Assembly (NCBI GenBank): GCA_949499105.1 | Contig: CATEFX010000019.1 | Location: forward strand, 163,797-227,796 | Source of the DNA: Formosa sp. Hel1_33_131 | Lineage (GTDB): Bacteria > Bacteroidota > Bacteroidia > Flavobacteriales > Flavobacteriaceae | Direction: 5' to 3' | DNA: 64,000 nucleotides | Part shown: piece after piece, positions 39,030-48,574 of the stretch | Numbering within the stretch: the stretch's first letter is position 1 | Layout: the number at the start of each line of letters is the position of its first letter | Notes under the pieces: model-generated | What the model saw: the letters and a program-made list of their open reading frames with translations, nothing else | Database searches by the model: none | What the model was told of the DNA's origin: nothing | Program-made: the position numbers and the translations under genes

Positions 39030-39931
39030 AAGGTAAACACTTTACCATCATCGGCCAACATCACGTCCTTAAATACGGTCTCAGCTTCTGTTTTAAAACC
39101 TTCAAGCCCACCATAACGGGTCGAATAATGACCTAAAATTAAGGTTTTAACATTTGCCTTCAACGCAATTGTAGCCGCTTGTTTGGCGGTCGAATGCTTG
39201 GTTCTTTCACACAAATGCTCATGCGCGTCCAAAAAGGTGGATTCATGATACAACACATCCACATCTTTTATCATTGGGACAATCGCTTCCTTATAAGCGG
39301 TATCGCTACAAAAAGCATAACTTTTAGGGTGATGTCCCTCAAAAGTGACGTCAGCATTAGAAATTAATTCGCCCTGTTCATTCAACACATCATCGCCTTG
39401 TTTGAGTTTTCTATAATACGCCTTGTCAATCTGAAGTTCTTCCGCTCTATCGATGTCTAACTTCCGCTCAAATGGTTTTTCTTTAAATAAAAATCCATTG
39501 GTATAGATACGGTGATCGAGAGGAACGGTGTGAACAGAGACTTTCTCATCTTCATAAATAAGTTCCGATGATTTGGAAGACAGTACATGAAAAATCAATT
39601 TATAATTTGTCCATGAATCGGCGAGTTTCATTTGAAGTGTTATTAGCTCCTTTAACCCTTTTGGACCATATATATGTAAATCTGTTTCACGGGTGAGCAA
39701 TCGAAAGGTGGAGATTAATCCGACCAATCCAAAATAATGATCGCCATGTAAATGGGAAATGAAAACATGTTTAATTTGATTGAACTTGATTTTATGGCGT
39801 CTTAATTCGACTTGTGTTCCTTCGCCACAATCAATTAAAAATAGATGCCCTCGCATCTCCAAAACCTGAGAGGTAGTATGTGCTATAATTCGGGGGGTTG
39901 CACTGTAACAACCAAGAATAGAAAGTTTCAA
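39026..39931 (-). CDS. rnz: ribonuclease Z
   Basis: A metallo-beta-lactamase-fold endonuclease (301 aa) that trims the 3' ends of tRNA precursors. Zinc motif SHLHGDHYFGL (about 58-68), further ligands in AFCSDTAY and in GHYSTRY near the C-terminus, and the exosite-like KHSTAKQAA. Length fits the short RNase Z form. It forms an operon with the STAS-like gene upstream (11 bp). Confidence 0.94.
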   Translation of the reverse strand: MKLSILGCYSATPRIIAHTTSQVLEMRGHLFLIDCGEGTQVELRRHKIKFNQIKHVFISHLHGDHYFGLVGLISTFRLLTRETDLHIYGPKGLKELITLQMKLADSWTNYKLIFHVLSSKSSELIYEDEKVSVHTVPLDHRIYTNGFLFKEKPFERKLDIDRAEELQIDKAYYRKLKQGDDVLNEQGELISNADVTFEGHHPKSYAFCSDTAYKEAIVPMIKDVDVLYHESTFLDAHEHLCERTKHSTAKQAATIALKANVKTLILGHYSTRYGGLEGFKTEAETVFKDVMLADDGKVFTF

Positions 39932-39942
39932 AAGCGTTGGTT

Positions 39943-40266
39943 TTAAATTCCTAAATCGCGAGATAAAAGGTCCATTTCTATAAAATCATAGGCCTCTTGA
40001 AGGGTTGGAACAATGATAAAATCATCTTCGAAATCATTTTGATTTAAGTGTGGACTAACAATCACAAAAGAATGATTTAAAAGACGATGTTTTTTTGAAA
40101 TAGCGATTAATAAGTCTAACGATCCAATAGAAGTATCCTTCAAATTTAAAACAATATCATCCACTTTAAAACGTTCGTAAAGCAGCGAGAATTTCGTTGA
40201 AAATTCTGTCAAACTTGTCTTCTTTTGGGTAATAACGGCGATCGAATTGTGGTGTTCAATAATCAT
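39943..40266 (-). CDS. STAS-like small protein beside rnz
   Basis: A protein (107 aa) with an alternating strand/helix pattern (DDIVLNLKDTSIGSLDLLIAIS, SFVIVSPHL) like a STAS/anti-sigma antagonist domain. The phosphorylatable Ser of true SpoIIAA-type proteins sits in the expected DTSIGSLD region. It lies between pyrB (4 bp) and rnz (11 bp), a common flavobacterial order. Function unknown. Confidence 0.7.
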   Translation of the reverse strand: MIIEHHNSIAVITQKKTSLTEFSTKFSLLYERFKVDDIVLNLKDTSIGSLDLLIAISKKHRLLNHSFVIVSPHLNQNDFEDDFIIVPTLQEAYDFIEMDLLSRDLGI

Positions 40267-40270
40267 AATT

Positions 40271-41197
40271 TTACTTGATTTTTAGAGCTAAGAGATAAAT
40301 CACAGCCATTCGAATGGCGACCCCATTTTCTACCTGATTAAGAATTATTGATTGGTTAGAATCAGCGACTTCGCTGGTGATTTCTACACCTCTATTAATG
40401 GGTCCTGGGTGCATGATAGAAATTTCTTTATCCAACGATTCTAACAGATTTTTAGTCACGCCGTACTGTTGTGTATATTCTCTTGTGGATGGAAAGTAAC
40501 TAATTTCCATACGTTCATTTTGGACGCGCAACATATTAGCCACATCACACCATTTTAATGCTTTTTGTAAGTTTGTTTCTACTTTAACTCCTAGTTTGTC
40601 AATGTACTTTGGAATGAGTGTTTTTGGCCCGCAAACCATCACTTCAGCCCCTTGTAATTGTAGAGCAAATATATTTGACAAGGCAACTCTACTGTGTAAT
40701 ATATCGCCAACAATGACTACTTTTTTTCCTTTTACTTCCCCATATTTTTCACGAATCGAATAGGTATCTAAAAGAGCTTGTGTTGGATGTTCGTGGGTTC
40801 CGTCGCCTGCATTGATTATTTGTGCATCAACATGTTTCGATAAAAATGCAGCTGCCCCTGGATTGGGATGCCGCATGACAACCATATCAACTTTCATCGA
40901 CAGAATATTATTAACGGTATCAATAAGGGTTTCCCCTTTGTGAACCGATGATTGCCCTGAGGAGAAGTTAATTACATCGGCAGACAGTCGTTTTTGAGCT
41001 AACTCAAAAGATAATTTGGTGCGCGTTGAATTTTCAAAAAAAAGATTGGCGATTGTTATATCTCTAAGCGAGGGTACTTTTTTTATGGGACGATTGATCA
41101 CTTCTTTAAAATGATCGGCAGTTTCAAAAATAAGGGTAATATCGTCATTGTTGAGATATTTTATTCCTAATAAATGATCTACACTCAGTTCGCTCAT
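40271..41197 (-). CDS. pyrB: aspartate carbamoyltransferase catalytic subunit
   Basis: ATCase (308 aa) makes carbamoyl-aspartate in pyrimidine synthesis. Carbamoyl-phosphate site FFENSTRTKLSFE (about 53-65), RHPNPGAAA, GDGTHEHPTQALLD and the late HPGPINRGVE loop are all present. No regulatory pyrI gene is adjacent; the upstream pyrR may provide control. The gene follows pyrR by 3 bp. Confidence 0.96.
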   Translation of the reverse strand: MSELSVDHLLGIKYLNNDDITLIFETADHFKEVINRPIKKVPSLRDITIANLFFENSTRTKLSFELAQKRLSADVINFSSGQSSVHKGETLIDTVNNILSMKVDMVVMRHPNPGAAAFLSKHVDAQIINAGDGTHEHPTQALLDTYSIREKYGEVKGKKVVIVGDILHSRVALSNIFALQLQGAEVMVCGPKTLIPKYIDKLGVKVETNLQKALKWCDVANMLRVQNERMEISYFPSTREYTQQYGVTKNLLESLDKEISIMHPGPINRGVEITSEVADSNQSIILNQVENGVAIRMAVIYLLALKIK

Positions 41198-41200
41198 GGT

Positions 41201-41740
41201 CTAATTATTTATTAAATAAACGGTGTCTTCACCGCTGGTTTCTTTCCAGTTTACCAACACTTTTTCGTCATTAATGGCATCGACTTGTCGGCCTCTATAA
41301 TCGGGCTGAATGGGTAAATGTCGACTAAAACGACGGTCTATAAGGGTTAAAAGTTCAATCTCACTCGGACGACCAAAGGATTGAATGGCTGTCAAAGCAG
41401 CACGAATGCTTCTACCTGTGTACAAAACATCATCAATAAATACAACGCGTTTATTTTCTATTAAAAAATCTATTTCGGTTGAATTTGCCTCGAGTACTTT
41501 AGCCGATCGTCTAAAATCATCTCTATAAAAAGTAATGTCTAAAAGTCCTAATTTGACATCAGAAATGTGATACTCTTCTGCTAATAGTTGTTTGATTCGT
41601 CTGGCTAAGAAAATCCCTCTTGGTTGAAGGCCTATTAAAACGGTTTCAGAAAAATCGGTATGTTTTTCAATGAGTTGACAAGCCAATCGATGTAGAATGA
41701 TGTTTACTTCTTTGTTGTTAAGTAAAACTTTTTGACTCAT
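41201..41740 (-). CDS. pyrR: bifunctional pyrimidine regulator / uracil phosphoribosyltransferase
   Basis: PyrR (179 aa) is a phosphoribosyltransferase-fold protein that in other bacteria binds pyr mRNA to attenuate transcription and has uracil phosphoribosyltransferase activity. PRPP loop VVFIDDVLYTGRSIRAAL (about 97-114) is complete. It heads the pyrR-pyrB-STAS-rnz unit. I found no clear anti-terminator hairpin in its 98-bp leader, so whether it controls this operon by RNA binding is open. Confidence 0.92.
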   Translation of the reverse strand: MSQKVLLNNKEVNIILHRLACQLIEKHTDFSETVLIGLQPRGIFLARRIKQLLAEEYHISDVKLGLLDITFYRDDFRRSAKVLEANSTEIDFLIENKRVVFIDDVLYTGRSIRAALTAIQSFGRPSEIELLTLIDRRFSRHLPIQPDYRGRQVDAINDEKVLVNWKETSGEDTVYLINN

Positions 41741-41838
41741 AGTGGTTCAACGTATTCGAAGTACAAAGGTAATGAAAAAATTAAAATAACATCACGGCTT
41801 CTTCATTTAATGACATCTAGCCCATTCAGTGTTGTCCA

Positions 41839-42174
41839 CTATTTTAAAAACACAATACTGTAGGGATAGGTAGGCATAACACCATGACTTGCTTTTATGG
41901 CATTTTTAATAGGATAAACAATCGATGCAATTAAAATCAAAATCAGCCCTATGATACCGACTCCAATAAACACTAAAGGGATACAAATTAAACTGTAAAT
42001 TAATAAACTAAATTGAAAGTTAAGAATGTTTTTTCCATGGGCATCTAAGTCTTTGATGGTTTCCTTTTTGGTCATCCAAATATAAAGCGGGATAAGGATA
42101 CTTCCAAAGCTTAAAGCTAAGGTAACCAGTTGAGAAAGATGCATCAGCACAATGGTTTGATTGTCTTGTTTCAT
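41839..42174 (-). CDS. DUF4870-like membrane protein
   Basis: A protein (111 aa) with three or four hydrophobic segments and the typical HGKNILNFQFSLLIY pattern (about 46-60) of DUF4870 proteins, small inner-membrane proteins of unknown function. It is isolated between pyrR and the TauE/SafE gene. Confidence 0.8.
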   Translation of the reverse strand: MKQDNQTIVLMHLSQLVTLALSFGSILIPLYIWMTKKETIKDLDAHGKNILNFQFSLLIYSLICIPLVFIGVGIIGLILILIASIVYPIKNAIKASHGVMPTYPYSIVFLK

Positions 42175-42223
42175 GATAAATAGGTTTAATTATTAGACGT
42201 CTAAATACCTAATTTGTTACAAA

Positions 42224-43021
42224 CTAAGAATTGAATTCCTTAAAAATAATCACCGCTGCCATGACGATCATAAAGCGTGCAAAATTGATTTTTAAGGTCG
42301 ATTCTTGAACGAAATTTGAAAAATAGGTTCCAACAAAGATCCCTAAAACTGAGAGTGCTGTAAAAAGGCTCAAAAATCGCCATTCAATTTGTAATAAGGA
42401 CAAATCGGCACTAAATCCAATAAGGGAATTAAAGGTAATGATGATTAAAGAGGTTGCAACCGCTTGTTTGATTGATAATTTAGCAAACAACACTAAAGCC
42501 GGTACTATAATAAATCCGCCACCAGCCCCTACTAAACCTGTGAGAAGCCCAACCCCCAATCCAATGACCAGCAAAAAGAGATCCTTTCTTTTAGAATCTG
42601 ATTTAGAGGCTACAGTCGTTGGTTTTTTCATCATAAAAACAGAAGACAAAATAATAATGAGGCTAAAAAACAACATCAATGCCATTTCTTTGGTAATGGT
42701 AAAACTTCCCATTGACATTATAACATCCGGGAGGTTTGGAATTATAAACCGTCGGGTAAGAAATACCGACACTAATGCCGGCAGTGTAAATATGAAGGCT
42801 GTTTTATACTCAATTAATTTTTTTCTAATATTGATAAGCGTCCCAATGGCCGCCGAAAATCCAACCACAAACATGGAGTAACTCGTGGCTAATATGGGGT
42901 TTAATTGAAATAAATACACAAATATAGGCACGGCTAAAATAGAACCACCGCCGCCAAAAAGACCAATTATAATCCCGGTTAAAAAGGCCCCAAAAAACCC
43001 GATCAATTCTAGATAATTCAT
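42224..43021 (-). CDS. TauE/SafE family permease
   Basis: This inner-membrane protein (265 aa) has about eight hydrophobic helices in two inverted halves, each with the family pattern (GIIIGLFGGGGSILAVP early, GVGLLTGLVGAGGGFIIVP in the second half). Family members export organic anions such as sulfite or sulfoacetate. Its start overlaps the stop of the upstream FAD/Fe-S dehydrogenase by 4 bp, so the two are coupled, perhaps acting on the same acid (inference). Confidence 0.88.
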   Translation of the reverse strand: MNYLELIGFFGAFLTGIIIGLFGGGGSILAVPIFVYLFQLNPILATSYSMFVVGFSAAIGTLINIRKKLIEYKTAFIFTLPALVSVFLTRRFIIPNLPDVIMSMGSFTITKEMALMLFFSLIIILSSVFMMKKPTTVASKSDSKRKDLFLLVIGLGVGLLTGLVGAGGGFIIVPALVLFAKLSIKQAVATSLIIITFNSLIGFSADLSLLQIEWRFLSLFTALSVLGIFVGTYFSNFVQESTLKINFARFMIVMAAVIIFKEFNS

Positions 43022-45924
43022 AGAGACGAATTTAAGGCATTATAAAGAACTTCGATGGGATGAAGTGCAGTTTTTTGGACACCATCTTTAATTTGATGTC
43101 TGCAACTCGTCCCTGAAGCCGAAACGATCGCAGTTGTTTCTATGGTTCGCAGTGCAGGATATAAACGGTCCTCTCCTATCTGTTGACTTAGCTCATAATG
43201 TTCGTTTTCATATCCAAATGAACCTGCCATACCACAACAACCAGAATCGATTGAATGCACTTTGAAATTCTTGGGAATACTTAAAATAGTGACTGCATGC
43301 ACATTAGAGGACACTGCTTTTTGATGGCAGTGCCCATGGTAATAAACGGTTTTGGGTGTTGTTGTGAAATTTGAAACATCAATCTTATTAAGGGTCATTT
43401 CATTGGACAGAAATTCTTCAATCGTAAGCACATTTTTGGCTAGGTTTTCAGAACAAGCCTTTAAGTCTGCTTCCACTAAATTCGGATACTCATCTCGAAA
43501 CCCTAAAATGGCAGAGGGCTCAATACCTACCAATGGCGTTTTTTTTGTAATCAATGGACTAAAAATGTGTATGTTTTCGGTCGCAATGGCTTTTGCTTCC
43601 TTTAAAAATCCTTTTGAAATATAGGCTCGAGCACTCTCTAGATGATTTGGCATGAACACTTTGTAACCCAATGTATTTAATAGTTTGACCGATTTTTTAC
43701 CAATTTCAAGATCGTAATGATTGGTATATTCATCACAAAACAAATACACTTTTTTTAAATAGTTCCCCTGCTGAAAGCCCTCAAACCACTGTCTAAAAGT
43801 GGTGGTATGTAATTGAGGAAGCGATCGTTTTGGGTGGATTCCAATGAAGGTTTTGAACCAAGAATTATTTCCGAAAAAATTATAGACCCCTGCAAATCGA
43901 CGCGCTACAGCATTGATTTTGGCATTATGAGCAATTAATTTTGTTCGGAGAGACACTGGATTTGATTTATTATATTGATACAAGAATTCAGCTTTCAAGG
44001 TGGCCATATCAACATTGGAGGGGCATTCTGATTGACATGCTTTGCAAGACACACAGAGGTCCATTGCTTCTTTAATCTCGGGGTGATCAAATGGATTGTC
44101 TTTGGTGTTTTGAGTTAAAAACTCTCTTAACACATTGGCACGACCCCGTGTCGAATCCTTTTCATCTAAAGTCGCCCGATAACTTGGACACATGGTACCG
44201 CCTGCAAAACTTAATTTTCGACAATCGCCGGAACCATTACATTTTTCGACGGTGGATAAGATACCCCCCGTGGATTCGAAATTATAAAGCGTCTCTATTT
44301 TAGAAGTTTTTTGATCTGCTTCGTATCGTAATGAACTGTCCATAGGAACCGCATCAACTATTTTCCCTGGATTGAAGCGCGAAAACGGATCCCAAGTCGA
44401 TTTAATTCGTTTGAGGAGTTGGTAGTTTTCTTCGCCTAAAACCAACGGAATAAATTCCGACCGGACACGCCCATCACCATGTTCGCCACTGAGGGCACCC
44501 CGATACGATTTGACTAATTTTGCAGAGGCTTCACTGATGGTACGAAACAATGCGACATCGGTCGATGTTTTTAAATTTAAGATCGGCCGAAGGTGTAATT
44601 CCCCTGCCCCAGCATGGGCATAATACACTGCTTTTTGATCGTAGGATTTCATAAGCGCAGTAAATGCTTCAATATAGAGAGGCAAATCTTCAATGGCCAC
44701 CGCTGTATCTTCAATACAAGCAACCGCTTTGGCATCGCCCGGAATATTTGCCAAAAGACCCAAGCCCGCTTTTCTTAAATCCCAAACGTTATCACATGCA
44801 TCGCCTTCCACCAAAGGATACGCATAGCCTAAATTTAAATCTTTGAGCCGTTGCTCTAGCAGTGCTGCTTGTTCTTTTGCAGCTTCTAACGTATCGCCCC
44901 TAAACTCTACCATTAAAATAGCTTCGGGATCGCCTTCTACAAAAAATCGATTTTTTTGCTGGGTACTATTATCTTTTGTACAATCCAAAATAGTTTTATC
45001 CATCAATTCACATGCAGACGGTGCCTGTTTCATAGCAACCAAAGTCGCTTGAAGACTCTCGTTAATGGAATTAAAATGAGCATTTAAAACCACTTGAAAT
45101 GGTTTTGGCAACGGTACAATTTGAAGTTTTAATTCTGTAATAAACGCTAAAGTTCCTTCGGAACCACATACTAATTTCGAGAAATTAAAGGCTTCTCCAG
45201 ACGCGTTGAAGGGACTGCTATGCATGAGCGCATCTACAGCATAGCCCGTATTTCTTCGGCTAATGGTCGCTTTTGGATAGCCCGCTTCTATTTGATCTCG
45301 AATCATGGGATTATCCAACTCCGAAAATAGCTGTTTATATAAAGAGGCTTCTAAAGTATCGCCTTTTGTTTTTGATTTAAATTCTTCTTTGGAGAGTGCT
45401 GAAAAGGTGACTTCACTCCCATCACTCAAAAGTGCTTTGATCGCAAGGGTATGATCGCGAGTCGAACCATATTCAATAGAAGTAGACCCACAAGAATTAT
45501 TTCCAACCATGCCTCCCATCGTGCAACGATTGGCAGTCGAAGTGTTGGGGCCAAAAAAGAATCCATAGGGTTTTAAAAATGTATTTAAATGATCACGAAC
45601 CACGCCTGGCTGCACACGCACCCATTGTTCTTGCGTATTAATTTCTAAGATATCATTTAGATATTTAGATACATCAACCACAATGCCATCGCCCACACAT
45701 TGGCCTGCTAAAGAAGTGCCTGCCGCACGCGGAATAATTGAGAGCGCATTTGAATTCGCAAATTCAATCAACCGTTTGATATCCGTCGTTGTTTTTGGAA
45801 TGGCCACTGCGAAGGGCAGTTCTCGATACACAGAGGCATCTGTAGCATACAAGGTTTTTACAAGATCACTGTCGTAAAGTTCGCCTGAAAGCTGTTGTTT
45901 TAAAGTTGTAAGATGTGTTTGCAA
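43018..45924 (-). CDS. FAD-linked and Fe-S 2-hydroxyacid dehydrogenase (YdiJ-like)
   Basis: This long oxidoreductase (968 aa) joins a PCMH-type FAD domain (about 30-220: PRAAGTSLAGQCVG, MGGMVGNNSCGS), an FAD-oxidase C-terminal domain (to about 515, with HAGAGELHLRP and SGEHGDGRVR), a 4Fe-4S ferredoxin segment (CVSCKACQSECP, about 625) and a C-terminal cysteine-rich domain (HGHCHQKAV, SGCCGMAGSFGYE). This order matches E. coli YdiJ and D-lactate or D-2-hydroxyglutarate dehydrogenases. The exact substrate cannot be read. Coupled with the TauE/SafE permease downstream. Confidence 0.88.
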   Translation of the reverse strand: MQTHLTTLKQQLSGELYDSDLVKTLYATDASVYRELPFAVAIPKTTTDIKRLIEFANSNALSIIPRAAGTSLAGQCVGDGIVVDVSKYLNDILEINTQEQWVRVQPGVVRDHLNTFLKPYGFFFGPNTSTANRCTMGGMVGNNSCGSTSIEYGSTRDHTLAIKALLSDGSEVTFSALSKEEFKSKTKGDTLEASLYKQLFSELDNPMIRDQIEAGYPKATISRRNTGYAVDALMHSSPFNASGEAFNFSKLVCGSEGTLAFITELKLQIVPLPKPFQVVLNAHFNSINESLQATLVAMKQAPSACELMDKTILDCTKDNSTQQKNRFFVEGDPEAILMVEFRGDTLEAAKEQAALLEQRLKDLNLGYAYPLVEGDACDNVWDLRKAGLGLLANIPGDAKAVACIEDTAVAIEDLPLYIEAFTALMKSYDQKAVYYAHAGAGELHLRPILNLKTSTDVALFRTISEASAKLVKSYRGALSGEHGDGRVRSEFIPLVLGEENYQLLKRIKSTWDPFSRFNPGKIVDAVPMDSSLRYEADQKTSKIETLYNFESTGGILSTVEKCNGSGDCRKLSFAGGTMCPSYRATLDEKDSTRGRANVLREFLTQNTKDNPFDHPEIKEAMDLCVSCKACQSECPSNVDMATLKAEFLYQYNKSNPVSLRTKLIAHNAKINAVARRFAGVYNFFGNNSWFKTFIGIHPKRSLPQLHTTTFRQWFEGFQQGNYLKKVYLFCDEYTNHYDLEIGKKSVKLLNTLGYKVFMPNHLESARAYISKGFLKEAKAIATENIHIFSPLITKKTPLVGIEPSAILGFRDEYPNLVEADLKACSENLAKNVLTIEEFLSNEMTLNKIDVSNFTTTPKTVYYHGHCHQKAVSSNVHAVTILSIPKNFKVHSIDSGCCGMAGSFGYENEHYELSQQIGEDRLYPALRTIETTAIVSASGTSCRHQIKDGVQKTALHPIEVLYNALNSSL

Positions 45925-46066
45925 TACATTTAATTATATAAAGTTTAAAGGTATAAAAAATTGAGCTTGTTATTTTGATTCATGGATTTTAAATTGATTC
46001 GAAAAAATTTGGAACATTTTTTGAAAGGATAAGAACAATCAAATTAATATATTTACAATCTAAGAT

Positions 46067-46735
46067 ATGCCAATACGCTTTATGAATCGATATTTGATAC
46101 TTTTACTACTCGTTGTCGGAATGCAAAATACTGCGTTTTCCCAGTTAGAGACGACTCAAGAAACGTTTCGAATCAAAGCCTTAGCCTTAGAGAAAAATGA
46201 GGCCACTGAGCAATATCCATTAACGGTATCCCCAATTATGGGATTAACAGATAAAGGGGTGACCATTACCATGGGAATCAAGCCGATTGATGGGTTTGCA
46301 AAAAAGAAATATGGAATTACCGAAACCCGAGATGTGGTCGATCCTACTTGGGAAATTAAACAACAGTTTAATGAAAACCGAAAAAATGTATCTAAGTTTG
46401 ATCGGGATTATTATTTAGGAGATATTAAAACGACTTCCAAATACATTCGCATCTTGTGTCGAGATCATGAGTATGAAGACGGCGATCGTATAAAATTAAT
46501 ACTTAACAAAGCCATTGTTCACCCTAATATTACCCTAAGAAATTCAGCTTACATTATTGAAGTTGAATTAAAAGTAGGCCTCAATACAATTGAATTTTAT
46601 GCGCTTAATGAAGGGAGCTCGAGTCCAAATACGGCTCAACTAAAGGTTTATAATGAAAATGACAGCATTATTGGTTCTGGGGAATGGTTATTAACAACAG
46701 GTTATAAGGCCAGTTTAATTGTACTTAGAGAGTAA
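46067..46735 (+). CDS. secreted protein of unknown function
   Basis: A protein (222 aa) with an N-terminal signal peptide ending near TAFSQ, then a beta-rich region. No conserved family motif recognised. A second ATG at 46082 would give MNRYLILLLLVV, an equally good signal start. It stands alone, divergent from the FAD dehydrogenase. Confidence 0.7.
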   Translation: MPIRFMNRYLILLLLVVGMQNTAFSQLETTQETFRIKALALEKNEATEQYPLTVSPIMGLTDKGVTITMGIKPIDGFAKKKYGITETRDVVDPTWEIKQQFNENRKNVSKFDRDYYLGDIKTTSKYIRILCRDHEYEDGDRIKLILNKAIVHPNITLRNSAYIIEVELKVGLNTIEFYALNEGSSSPNTAQLKVYNENDSIIGSGEWLLTTGYKASLIVLRE

Positions 46736-46795
46736 GGTCGTTTTAGTATCGCTTTGATTCGTGTTAAAATTCCGCAAACAAAAAACCTACGCCAT

Positions 46796-46823
46796 AAAAA
46801 AACCCTCCATTTAGGAAGGTTTT
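46796..46823 (-). terminator. terminator of the NTF2-like gene
   Basis: On the minus strand AAACCTTCC pairs with GGAGGGTTT across a 5-nt loop, followed by a run of seven T. It lies just past the stop at 46845. Confidence 0.8.
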
Positions 46824-46844
46824 AAACGTAAAAATTTAAAAGTT

Positions 46845-47354
46845 CTATTCGACAGAAACATCTTCAACTACTGGATCTGGTTGAATCGCCATTACCATAC
46901 CAGTGGCATCAAAATAATCGCCAGAAGCTATGATTTTACCCTCTTTTACATTAAAGTAATGATACGCATCTAACGAAAATGGTTTTCCTGTAGCACTATT
47001 ATTTCCAGACCAGATTCCATAAACGCGCACACTTCCATCCGGAGATAAAGTCGTTTCATCCACACCAGGCAACCATGTTGCTTCTGTGAATGTCACATTT
47101 TCAAAACCATTCATATAAAAATCTGCTTGTGCAAGAACTTCGGTGTATCCCACTTTTCCAACTCCATACATAGGCGATTGGTGTTCTATATCTTCATGAA
47201 CTAAGGATTCAAATAATTCGTAATTTACTGGAGATTCATAGGTTGATATAAATTCTTCAGCAATTTTTTGATTGGCTTCATAAAGACTTAAATCATAATT
47301 GTTTTGACACGACATTGCAGAAACTACAATACATAAAAGGAGTAATTCTTTCAT
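46845..47354 (-). CDS. NTF2/SnoaL-like lipoprotein
   Basis: A protein (169 aa) with a lipoprotein signal (LLLLCIVVSAMSC, lipobox Cys at about 16) and an NTF2-like cone fold that suits the pattern FISTYESPVNYELFESLVHEDIEHQSPMYGVG and later HYFNVKEGKIIASGDYFDATG. Such domains bind small molecules or catalyse isomerisations; no catalytic residues can be assigned. It probably sits in the periplasm or outer membrane. Confidence 0.72.
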   Translation of the reverse strand: MKELLLLCIVVSAMSCQNNYDLSLYEANQKIAEEFISTYESPVNYELFESLVHEDIEHQSPMYGVGKVGYTEVLAQADFYMNGFENVTFTEATWLPGVDETTLSPDGSVRVYGIWSGNNSATGKPFSLDAYHYFNVKEGKIIASGDYFDATGMVMAIQPDPVVEDVSVE

Positions 47355-47832
47355 CTTATTATATTTAATTGGTTACCCTTCAAAGATAAGCTATTAATTC
47401 ACTTCCGTAAATAGCAAGAGTAAGATACTTGGGTTAACAGACAGTCTCGCGTATATAAAAAAAAATGAAGTAAGTGAAAAAATACAATTTATTACATTTG
47501 AAATAACAGATTATTTTGAGAGTCATTGCGAAAAGAACTTTAAGTGAATTTTAGAATTGAATCCAGAAAGCAAGCGGCAGTTAATGGTTTGGTATCGAGA
47601 GGCTACAAAAGCTGATTGGAATAATGTCAACAAAAGAAAACGTTAAAAAGAAATAAATGAGTAGTAACTGTAATAAGATAATGGATTGTTGGAGTTTGTT
47701 TAATGGCATCACGCCATAAGCGTAACGCTAACCAAGTGATTGCTCTATTACTGTAGATCGTAAAACAGCCCTAGCCAGGTATTGACGTTTGCGTAAAAAT
47801 GAGTATATTAAAAAAATAATTAACTTTGTAGC
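47355..47832. other. 478-bp intergenic region with toxin remnant
   Basis: Holds the HigB-like remnant at 47516-47646. Between 47690 and 47830 I see only a small AGCG-TAA-CGCT dyad near 47718 and the leader of the toxin-antitoxin pair. Confidence 0.6.
47516..47646 (+). pseudogene. HigB-type toxin remnant
   Basis: The reading RVIAKRTLSEF, then a TAG where family members have Trp, and after a shift of frame NPESKRQLMVWYREATKADWNN, matches the N-terminal half of HigB-family mRNA interferase toxins as I know them. The start codon is now TTG, there is an in-frame stop and a frameshift, and the second half is gone. No intact HigA antitoxin follows. The gene is dead. The match is from memory of the family, not a search. 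Confidence 0.7.
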
Positions 47833-48075
47833 ATGGGAAATTTAACAATCACAACTAAAGTCTTAGAAAAATACTTTGAATTTTTAGTGAAGTTTGATAA
47901 CAGTACTAAGAAAAAATTAATTCTTAAGTTAACTAATTCACTTAAATTAGAAGAACCTAAATCTTTTGACCTTGCTTCTATGTTTGGTGCCTGGAAAGAT
48001 GATAGAAGTTCCAAAGAACTAATTAGTGATATTAAAAATTCAAGAGTTGAACCTAAAGACAGTAAGGAGTTTTAA
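47833..48075 (+). CDS. probable antitoxin of VapC-type pair
   Basis: A short charged protein (80 aa) directly before a PIN-domain gene, separated by 3 bp. It has a predicted helical core and a basic/acidic C-terminal tail (SSKELISDIKNSRV) like antitoxin toxin-binding ends. Size and order fit a type II antitoxin. The DNA-binding fold is not clear from sequence. Confidence 0.7.
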   Translation: MGNLTITTKVLEKYFEFLVKFDNSTKKKLILKLTNSLKLEEPKSFDLASMFGAWKDDRSSKELISDIKNSRVEPKDSKEF

Positions 48076-48078
48076 TGA

Positions 48079-48480
48079 ATGAAATATCTACTTGATACAA
48101 ATATATGCATTCATTTTTTTCGTGGAGACTTCAACCTCATTGAAAAAATAAAAACAGTTGGGTTAGAAAATTGTGCTATATCTGAAATCACACTTGCAGA
48201 ACTTGTATTTGGAGCAGAAAATAGTAACTATCCAAAAAATAATTACAAACTCATTGAAACATTTTCTGAACAAGTCGCAATTTTACCAATTTTAGATGCA
48301 ATTACCTATTATGGTAAAGAAAAAGTTCGTTTGCGAAAAAATGGTAAAATGATTAGTGATTTTGATTTATTAATTGGAACAACTGCAATTGCAAATGAGT
48401 TAATAATGGTATCCGAAAACACTAAAGAGTTTACTCGTATTGAGAAAATTAAATTGGAAAACTGGGTAGAAAGACACTAA
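48079..48480 (+). CDS. PIN-domain ribonuclease toxin (VapC type)
   Basis: A protein (133 aa) with the PIN acid residues: Asp6 in LLDTN, Glu41 in LAELVFGAE and Asp96 in DFDLLIG, with the late VSENTKEF segment. VapC toxins cleave tRNA or rRNA, and the partner antitoxin blocks them. All the catalytic residues are there, so it should be active. Lies between a decayed HigB gene and the Lrp regulator. Confidence 0.88.
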   Translation: MKYLLDTNICIHFFRGDFNLIEKIKTVGLENCAISEITLAELVFGAENSNYPKNNYKLIETFSEQVAILPILDAITYYGKEKVRLRKNGKMISDFDLLIGTTAIANELIMVSENTKEFTRIEKIKLENWVERH

Positions 48481-48574
48481 ACTTTTGCATCTAAAATAAA
48501 GTCTTTTAATCTATCAAGATCTTCACATTAGTCTTAAACACCCCCCCTCTCTAGCATTATATAACCCCCTATTC

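Noticed and set aside
41741..41838. PyrR-bound RNA attenuator ahead of pyrR
   Set aside because: No convincing anti-terminator/terminator pair or PyrR-binding loop was visible in the 98-bp leader.
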